Of a stretch of DNA of 64,000 nucleotides, positions 26,389 to 33,800 are shown piece after piece. Made by a program: the position numbers and the translations under genes. The notes beneath the pieces are model-generated. The model was not told where the DNA came from. It was given only the letters and a program-made list of their open reading frames with translations, and made no database searches. How positions within the stretch are numbered: the first letter of the stretch is position 1; every line of letters starts with the position of its first letter. The DNA is from Candidatus Thalassarchaeum sp. (GTDB lineage: Archaea > Thermoplasmatota > Poseidoniia > Poseidoniales > Thalassarchaeaceae), in assembly GCA_016777225.1 (NCBI GenBank), contig JADHRW010000003.1:124001-188000 (forward strand), in the 5' to 3' direction.

Positions 26389-27543
26389 TTACCCTCTACG
26401 ACGTGACCTAGCTTCTTCACTGATTTTATCTCTTAACTCATCATCAGAATAACTAATTTCATCTCTTATCTCTAGAAGTTTCTTCTTTAATCCACGAGAA
26501 ATTTTGGAAGGTAAATCTAATTTTAAAAGAACCATTACAGAACCTCTACCACTACGAGATCTTTGACTTGGAAGGCCTCTGCCTTTCAACAAAATTGTCT
26601 GACCCGGTTTAGAGCCAGCAGGGACTTTAATTTTCAATAATTCACCATCTAAATGTGGTACTTCAATCGTTGTGCCGAGAACTAAGTCTGTATAACTTAA
26701 TGGAATGGCCATTAAGAGGTCTGAACCATCTCTCTCAAACCATTCATGTTCATCAATATTTATTTCAATATACAAATGCCCTGGGTCACCAGACTCTGAC
26801 TTAGCAGATTCACCAAAACCAGACATACGCAGTCTTGTACCGTTTTCAACACCTGGAGGTACGCTAAATTCTACTTTCTTTGACTCATTCGAACGTCCTT
26901 CTCCCTTACAAATTGTACAAGGGTCATGAACAATACGACCTTCACCTCGACAAGATGAACAATCAGTAACAACTTGCTGAGTAAAAGGTCCGACTTTTTC
27001 TATCCTTTGAATTCTCCCTCGACCATCACAAGCAGGACATTCTCTTACCCCATCAGGTTCCGGTGACCCAAGACCATTACAGTTTTTACAGGTCTTAAGT
27101 ACTTCAAATTCTATAGATTCTTTAGACCCATCCATCACAGCTTGAAATGTTACTGTATGCCTAACAAGTAAGTCAGAGCCACGCTGTCTTTTGGTTCTTC
27201 GACTACGCCCTCCTGAACCAAAAATTGATCCAAAAACACTCTCGAATCCGCCTCCAAATAAATCTTCTATACTAATATTAACTCCTTCAAAACCACCGGA
27301 ACCAAATGGCGAACCACCAGGTCGATTATGCCCATAAGTATCATATTTTCTCTTTTCATTTGCATCTGAAAGAATTGCATAAGCCTCTTGAACTTCTTTA
27401 AATTTAATTTCTGATTCTGCATCTCCCTGATTCTTGTCAGGATGATATTTACGAGCAAGGCTACGGAATGCATTCTTTATTTCAGAAGCACTGGAATTTC
27501 TTTGTATTCCAAGAATTTCGTAGTAATCTCTCTTAGCAGACAT
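26389..27543 (-). CDS. dnaJ: Chaperone DnaJ, type I
   Basis: Hsp40 co-chaperone that stimulates DnaK. The 384-aa product has all type I parts: J domain (RDYYEILGIQRNSSASEIKN and the HPD of KYHPDKNQGD), a Gly/Phe-rich linker, the four-CxxCxGxG zinc region (CKNCNGLG, CPACDGRG, CSSCRGEG, CTICKGEG) and the two C-terminal substrate domains ending with an Arg-rich tail. The start MSAKRDYY is supported by GGGTGAG three bases upstream; the 24 extra residues in the track are rejected. dnaK and grpE are absent from the window. Confidence 0.95.
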   Translation of the reverse strand: MSAKRDYYEILGIQRNSSASEIKNAFRSLARKYHPDKNQGDAESEIKFKEVQEAYAILSDANEKRKYDTYGHNRPGGSPFGSGGFEGVNISIEDLFGGGFESVFGSIFGSGGRSRRTKRQRGSDLLVRHTVTFQAVMDGSKESIEFEVLKTCKNCNGLGSPEPDGVRECPACDGRGRIQRIEKVGPFTQQVVTDCSSCRGEGRIVHDPCTICKGEGRSNESKKVEFSVPPGVENGTRLRMSGFGESAKSESGDPGHLYIEINIDEHEWFERDGSDLLMAIPLSYTDLVLGTTIEVPHLDGELLKIKVPAGSKPGQTILLKGRGLPSQRSRSGRGSVMVLLKLDLPSKISRGLKKKLLEIRDEISYSDDELRDKISEEARSRRRG

Positions 27544-27593
27544 GTACTCACCCAAACATTCGTTTAATCGGTCCTCTTTGAATAGTTGCATCC

Positions 27594-28349
27594 TCAAGAT
27601 AGGTATGTTCCGCAAGAGGTACAGTAAGGATTAGTAGAATTATTCAATGTACCACACTCTTTGCAAGGTATAACAGACTTAGTTAAATTTGAAGAAACGG
27701 GCATATCCCAATGATTATCAGAATTACTAGAATCAATATTTAATTTAGTACTTGCCTTGTTTCTCTTGATCTCTTTCTTTTGTAGTTTGATCTTTTTTCT
27801 CTCCAATCTTTTTGATGCTGATTTTTCTAATCTTTTAGTTAAAAAAGACTTTTTTGATATACTTTTTCCTGTATCTAATATAGTTTCGTCGATGATTGTA
27901 TTGACACCTCGATGATGAGTCACAATTTCAATATCTAAATCATCGTCTACTTCTGATTCTGAAGATTCAATATTCAACGAACCAATATTGCCTGACATCT
28001 TTGCTTGAACTAATACTGCTTTACGTCCTTTAGCATTAGATTTAGCATCATTTTCAAGTTTCAATATTGCATTTTCACTCTTATCCCAAAGTCCTTTATC
28101 TTCTTGAGAATAAGACTTGCCCAATCTTTTTATTACAGCTGATCTATGGTATTCGTGATCTTGAACTACTCCATATTTCATGTACATCAGAATACCAATT
28201 AATAGAGCACCAATATGAATACCAACTTCAAGTATTATATCATTAGAGATTACTTCATCTACAGTGGGTAACCCGTATCTAATAGCGATTACACAGACAG
28301 TTGGCATCAAAAAAAGCGCCGCCGCTATAGTACCTGAGCGCTCAACCAT
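27594..28349 (-). CDS. Two-helix membrane protein with C-terminal zinc ribbon
   Basis: Not recognised. From the first ATG the protein is 251 aa. It has two transmembrane helices near the N-terminus (TIAAALFLMPTVCVIAIRYG and VGIHIGALLIGILMYMKYG), a ~150-aa charged cytoplasmic region with a strongly basic coiled-coil-like stretch (KRLEKSASKRLERKKIKLQK) and a C-terminal zinc ribbon CKECGTLNNSTNPYCTSC. It lies 50 bp upstream of dnaJ on the same strand. The combination resembles small archaeal membrane adaptor proteins, but no function can be given. Confidence 0.65.
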   Translation of the reverse strand: MVERSGTIAAALFLMPTVCVIAIRYGLPTVDEVISNDIILEVGIHIGALLIGILMYMKYGVVQDHEYHRSAVIKRLGKSYSQEDKGLWDKSENAILKLENDAKSNAKGRKAVLVQAKMSGNIGSLNIESSESEVDDDLDIEIVTHHRGVNTIIDETILDTGKSISKKSFLTKRLEKSASKRLERKKIKLQKKEIKRNKASTKLNIDSSNSDNHWDMPVSSNLTKSVIPCKECGTLNNSTNPYCTSCGTYLS

Positions 28350-28444
28350 GATACTTCTCAACAACTATTCAATTTCAATCATTCGTGTAGTTGGGAGAAT
28401 ATTTATGCAGAGGACTCATGACTGTTTTCATTGTGCGGTAAGCT

Positions 28445-28963
28445 ATGGAGCCACAGATAAGCATCTCATCTCTAGTCCAATCATATGAAAATGCTGAAAA
28501 AGTTGTTGAATCTATAAATGTTTTTTTCCCAGACTGGAATACACCACAAGTCCCAAAAAATGGAACTTTTCCGAGTAAAAATAAAACTATAATTATTAGT
28601 GGTGAATCTAAAAGTTTAGAGCATTTATTAAAACAAATAAGAATACAAAGAATACTAGATACTGCATTAGACATAATGTGTATGAATTTAGAATCTGATT
28701 CAACTGTATTCGATATTTCGAGACAAGCAGCAATGTCAGGAAAGGTTTCATTCGCTCTAGATAAAAATATTCTTGGCGGAAAAATTACTGTAAGTATTAC
28801 TGGTGAGGATTTAGGACTATGGTTAGAACAGAAGACTTGGCATGAAGGAAGGAATGAGATACCGAGATTCCATGGCGATGAGTATTCCATGAGATATGAT
28901 GGGGAACCAACCGAATGGTTCGATAAAAGAGGGCGACCTACATTAAATCCTGAGGAAGACTAG
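28445..28963 (+). CDS. DUF54 / COG1325-type RNA-binding protein (predicted exosome-associated)
   Basis: The 172-aa product resembles the archaeal DUF54 family, described as RNA-binding and associated with the exosome. Matching blocks are the opening helix with ENAEKVVESINVFFP, the RIQRILDTALDIMCMNL helix, and FDISRQAAMSGKVSFALD followed by GGKITVSITG, which align with the family's D-R/I-Y/F-KQaAxxGxxxL and ImVxI strands. The C-terminal ~40 residues are a charged extension. An antisense ORF of similar length (28375-28890) is judged a shadow. The 3' end overlaps the convergent Pcp/Nudix gene by 26 bp. Confidence 0.68.
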   Translation: MEPQISISSLVQSYENAEKVVESINVFFPDWNTPQVPKNGTFPSKNKTIIISGESKSLEHLLKQIRIQRILDTALDIMCMNLESDSTVFDISRQAAMSGKVSFALDKNILGGKITVSITGEDLGLWLEQKTWHEGRNEIPRFHGDEYSMRYDGEPTEWFDKRGRPTLNPEED

Positions 28964-29948
28964 GTAATCCTTCATTAAACCATTTTTCTAGTATAGGCAA
29001 ATCAGCAGGTAGCCACTTGACATCTAGTAATTCTTCTCTAGATAGCCATTTCATATCATCATGTTCAACCAATGTAATTTCATCTTCAGATATTATTCCA
29101 CAGTTCAGTATCGTCAAATCAATTTGTTTGTCTATATAATCAAAAACTACATTCTCTTCAATTTGAATAGGTATGACATGAACATTAAGTTCTTCAGATA
29201 ATTCTCTAGTAAGAGCTTGATAAGGATTTTCACCCAAATCTATCTTCCCACCAGGAAATTCCCACCAACCACTCCATTGATCTCCTTTAGGCCTCTTACA
29301 CGAAAGAACTCTGCCCTGTTTATCGAAAATCAAGCCTCCTACAACAAATAATTTAGGTTTAGCAATCATACAATCAATTATACTTTCAACAACTTCTAAT
29401 TGTTTCATGAAATTAATTTTTTTTTCATTAGGTAAATGGATAAAAATAGTCGGGATTGGTTGATTACCCATACTCATATTAGAAACTGTAGATAATGTTG
29501 TAAAATAAGTTTCATTACAAATAAAACGACCAGGATCGTCACTCCAAGAAACATTTTTCTGATCTAAGAATTTTTGATTAATAATATTCATTGGAGCAGT
29601 TGTTTCATAAATGTCCACGTCATTTTGTATTATTTGACCAGAAGTAATACACCTTCCAGAATTATCATTTTCAGTCATTTTGTATTCATTATATGCATAT
29701 CTCTCTAAAGAGATGTTTTCTCTAGAATTCGAAAGACCAAGGTGAATAATAGCATCAAATTTTTGCCCATTAATTATTTTTTTTGCTGTTAAGTTAGAGC
29801 CTTCTTCGGTGACAGGTAGTAATAATGTATGAAGTTCGAATGGTCCATAATCCCTATTTCTCATGAATTGAATCATTTTTTCCGAAACATTTTCATTGTA
29901 AATCGAAAATTTAGGATATCCAGTGACTAACACAATCGGTAGACCCAT
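28938..29948 (-). CDS. Pyroglutamyl-peptidase-like domain fused to a Nudix hydrolase
   Basis: A 336-aa bifunctional-looking protein. Residues 1-~195 resemble peptidase C15 (pyrrolidone carboxyl peptidase): VLVTGYPKF start, the catalytic Glu in ISLERYAYN, Cys in GRFICNETYF and His in IFIHLP. This enzyme family removes N-terminal pyroglutamate. Residues ~205-336 are a Nudix domain with the box GGKIDLGENPYQALTRELSEEL (G-x5-E-x7-RE-x2-EE pattern kept) and WSGWWEFPGG before it, as in MutT/8-oxo-dGTP-type hydrolases. I know no standard family joining these two. The 5' end is divergent from the 117-aa membrane protein gene. Confidence 0.78.
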   Translation of the reverse strand: MGLPIVLVTGYPKFSIYNENVSEKMIQFMRNRDYGPFELHTLLLPVTEEGSNLTAKKIINGQKFDAIIHLGLSNSRENISLERYAYNEYKMTENDNSGRCITSGQIIQNDVDIYETTAPMNIINQKFLDQKNVSWSDDPGRFICNETYFTTLSTVSNMSMGNQPIPTIFIHLPNEKKINFMKQLEVVESIIDCMIAKPKLFVVGGLIFDKQGRVLSCKRPKGDQWSGWWEFPGGKIDLGENPYQALTRELSEELNVHVIPIQIEENVVFDYIDKQIDLTILNCGIISEDEITLVEHDDMKWLSREELLDVKWLPADLPILEKWFNEGLPSLPQDLM

Positions 29949-29989
29949 GAGTTATACGAGAAGTGTTTGATAGTTGGCGTTTTCCCATA

Positions 29990-30018
29990 CATCGAATAGT
30001 TATATTCATCATTCGATG
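29990..30018. promoter_or_regulatory. Inverted repeat spanning the start of the small membrane protein gene
   Basis: CATCGAAT (29990-29997) and ATTCGATG (30011-30018) are perfect 8-bp arms around a 13-bp AT-rich loop containing TTATATTC. The right arm includes the ATG at 30016. It may act as an operator between the divergent Pcp/Nudix and membrane-protein genes, or as an mRNA hairpin. Confidence 0.35.
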
Positions 30019-30366
30019 GCTGTTAGCGGTAATATGACAGAGGAGCTCATGGTTAGTCTTGCGGAAGATTATGAGCCGAAAAAAGCAAACCCATTAGGAG
30101 TAATTGGAGTAATTTGGAGTGAAATCAATGGAGGAATAGGGCCTTGGGGGACTGTGAGGCCATTGTTCACATTAATGATAGCCATTATTCCATTTCTCTA
30201 TTTAGGACAACATTTCAATCGACAGCACGAGAAAGCAAATGGCTGGTTTTTAATTCAATTACCCCTTCTTTTTACCATTATATTATGGTTTGCTCTCTAC
30301 TTATGGTCAATTGGCGATGCTTTGTTGATCTCAAGTAGGATAGTAGCTAAATCAGAGAATGAATAA
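30016..30366 (+). CDS. Small two-helix membrane protein, unknown
   Basis: The first ATG gives a 116-aa protein (MAVSGNMTEEL...). It has a soluble N-terminus and two transmembrane helices (VRPLFTLMIAIIPFLYLG and LIQLPLLFTIILWFALYLW). No family is recognised. The track start at 29974 is TTG and would add 14 residues. Its stop codon is directly followed by the stop of the minus-strand neighbour. Function is unknown. Confidence 0.55.
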   Translation: MAVSGNMTEELMVSLAEDYEPKKANPLGVIGVIWSEINGGIGPWGTVRPLFTLMIAIIPFLYLGQHFNRQHEKANGWFLIQLPLLFTIILWFALYLWSIGDALLISSRIVAKSENE

Positions 30367-30837
30367 TCAAAAATTCTCTGGCAACTCTAATGGACTAAAA
30401 AGATGTCCGGGACTTGTAGATTTAACTAATTGAGTACGGATGACTTTTTCCCAATCTCTCATTAAACTAACCGCATTTACAAATGGTATTTCAGAACCAT
30501 TAATAATAGTTCTAATTATGGTGTCAAAGATATCCATTCTATCCTGATCAATAGTTTGCATTAATCTGTCTAAAGGGAAACTATCGATTTTTGGAGGTTC
30601 GATTTCACTAATTATAGGCCACGGCTTTGTAATACTCTCAGGCAATATTTCATCTTCTAATATAGCTATTTTTTGAAGTTCGCCTAAAAGAATATTCAAG
30701 TACTTAGAAACTACTAAGGCTGACTCAATGAGGGGGAGATTGTATTGTTTAACAAAATTAGATAAATTTTCTTGAAGAAAAAGTAGTTTCTCTTCAATTG
30801 GCTCTGAGGCACTTGGCATCTCCCCTTCGCCACTCAT
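30367..30837 (-). CDS. Hypothetical helical protein
   Basis: A 156-aa acidic, largely helical protein without signal or membrane segments (LLFLQENLSNFVKQYNLPLIESALVVSKYLNILL is the longest helical stretch, quoted in part). No family is recognised. It shares a strand with the Asp-repeat gene upstream (41-bp gap), so it may be co-transcribed with it. Confidence 0.6.
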   Translation of the reverse strand: MSGEGEMPSASEPIEEKLLFLQENLSNFVKQYNLPLIESALVVSKYLNILLGELQKIAILEDEILPESITKPWPIISEIEPPKIDSFPLDRLMQTIDQDRMDIFDTIIRTIINGSEIPFVNAVSLMRDWEKVIRTQLVKSTSPGHLFSPLELPENF

Positions 30838-30878
30838 AGTGCGTCCGAATCTGACAAAGCAAATTAATGCAATGAATA

Positions 30879-33800
30879 TTAAGACGTTGTCCTATCATCA
30901 TAGCGTATAGGAGATGCACTATTTCCTCTTATTCCATCTAACATATCATCTTCTATTTCGAAATAGTCATTCAACCAGTCACCATCTGTATCCCAATTGG
31001 TTGGATCAGTACCATCAGCAATCTGATCACCATCAATATCTAGTAGCCACCAACCAAATACATATTCGCCTAAACCAGTATTTGGAAGGTGGTATTGGTC
31101 TCCAGCAAATCTGTTGTATGAATCTGCCCATTCGCCACTACACAAGGTTTGATCATCACTAGTATCTAGATATTGATAATCTTGGTCATTATCATCGATA
31201 ATTAAGGCAAATAGTTGGTCATTATTATTTATCTTATACATTCTGAAATAATTAGAATTTAATGCAGAAGAACCCGAACAAGTACCAAGCAAAGATTCTC
31301 TTAATTGCCACCATTCTTCTACATAGTTTCCTGAACAATCATTTAGTAGTGCTTGACGTACTAGAGTTGGAGAAGATAATGAGGCATTAACTACACCATA
31401 ATATTCTTGGAAATTATTGTAAGGCTGATACAAGCAGTTACCTCCAGAACATTCCCAACCTCCGTCTTTATCTGCATCTTGACCTGCATCATCTGCATTT
31501 GTAGCATCATGAGTAAACCATACTGAATTTAGTAATGGACGGGCAATAACACCGTTGGATATTTGTACAGGTTTCCAGTTATTAGAAGAAATTTGTTCCC
31601 ATTCAACTTCTATCTGCAAATAGGATGACCAATTATCATTTGTCTCATTCCAGCCTCTATAATATTCATAGAAATCCGGCATCATGTCTCCATCAGTATC
31701 ATTATCAAGAGGATTTGTACCATATTTGAAAATTTCTCTTCCATCACTTAAATTCATATTTTGAATATAATCAGTAACTTCTCCGTTTGTGAAAACCGGC
31801 TGCATCACCATGGAGTCATCATCTGAATCTGGATCTAAAGGGTGGGTTCCGTTGTTATATTCCATTAAATTACCATAGTATAGTCCAAGTACTCCATTAC
31901 CAATCTGATTCTCGGAACTAAGAGGGTTAAATTGACGATTTTCCCAAGTTCCTTGTGTAGCGGGATCATCAAACCATTGCCTATCATACCAACCATCTGC
32001 ATCTGGGTCATAATCTACATCAAGGGGGTTTATAGGATTCATTGACCATCTGTAATCATTAATTGGAAGATACTCACCATAAATAGAGTAGCAATATTCC
32101 CAACCATCTGGCATACCATCACGATCAGAGTCAGAGTCAGTAGGATCACTTATTCCAGCCAAACTTATATTGAAATTATTGGGATTTATTTCATTAATAA
32201 GCCCTGATTTCTCAGAAGAAAGTAAAGATTTTGTAGTGAATGTAACGTATAATTGACTGAATGCAGCAGAATAACTCATGCCTTGTTCATCAACATAAGC
32301 GTTAACTGTATCAGCACCGTAAGAAACAAGACCTGTTCCATTAGGGATACTATCGATTGCTAATTTCTTTCCATAAATTCTTGATTCAAATTCAGCTAAA
32401 TTTGTAAAGGACTCAGATGGCGAGATAATACCATCATTATTACAGTCGAAAGAATCTTTATCTGAGTCAACATTAATATCTGTATCAGTAAGTAAATTCA
32501 TTTCCCACCGATTATCTTCTAGATTCCACTCAGTAAACCAATACTCATATCCATCGCTCATTCCGTCTCTATCAGTATCATCAGAAGTAGGGTCAGAAAT
32601 ACCAAATAATGCTTGAAGAAGAGGCTTTGCAGAGGAACCTCCTTGCCAATCTTGGAATTGTTCTAATGCAAGTTGTGCTCTACCCTCTTTATTGAATAGT
32701 GTTCTATAGACTCTATTCTCTGCTTCTGATGGATCTAAATATTCAGCTTCTTCCCACAACCGAGGAGCATCTGGAGGAGATAAGCCACCATTAAATGGGT
32801 TATTTAATGACAAATTTAGTTCAATTTGGTCTGAAATCCCATCATTATCAGAATCATAGTTACCATCATTTGGCACAAGTGGATTCAATGTCCAAACACT
32901 ATCGGTTGAATTCCATTTTGTGAAGATTAATTCCATTCCATCTAATAAACCATCTGAATCAGTATCGGGATTATTGGGATCAGCAGTTAGTCCAGTTAGA
33001 TTTATTTGTTCTGAAGTAAGGAATGAGCCAAATGAACTAGCAGATTCAGCAGAAAGCCAAGGATTAGGCAGATATTCTCCACCGAAATATAATAAGTAAA
33101 ATTGTGGAACCGTGATTAATGAATCTATTTCTGATAATTCACTAGGGATTACATTGTATTCTTCCCAATTATTCATTCCATCACCATCAGGGTCACCAAC
33201 TCTGTCTTGTTCATTGACAGGATTCAAAGTCCAATCTCCATCAAATAGACTCCAACGGGCATGGAAAAATTCCCAACCATCTGGCATACCATCTTGATCA
33301 GAATCTGCGTTTAATGGGTTACCAGAACCGATATCAATAGCTGTGGTTCCATTAACTAAATTTTTATAGGAATCAGTGGCATATTCACCGAAAGAACCAC
33401 CAGCAAAGTTTTCCCATGTATCATTGAATAATGAAGTAGTAAAATTATCAGGGAAAATCAAGCCATTATCACTACTATCAGAAAATATGATATCTGATTT
33501 CCAATGAAATTCAATCCAATTTACTAATTGTTCATCTAACTCTAATATACCATTGTGATTGACGTCATATCCATCGCCATCAGGATTATTTAACGCATCA
33601 GAACCATTCAAAGGATTCAATCCCGCAGCGTTAACTGACCAAGAACAGGAATATCTAGCTTCCCAACCATCAGGAAGAGAATCTCCATCTGAATCTACAT
33701 TATTGGGATCTGTGAAAGTCCAATTCATTGCAGCATCAGAGGTCTCACCATGAGATGGGAGACCCTCCGCAACAACAGTATTTAGAAGATTAGACCATTT

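Noticed and set aside
28375-28890. 171-aa minus-strand ORF
   Set aside because: It is antisense to the DUF54-like gene, is Ser/Cys/Ile-rich in shadow fashion and has no recognisable domain.
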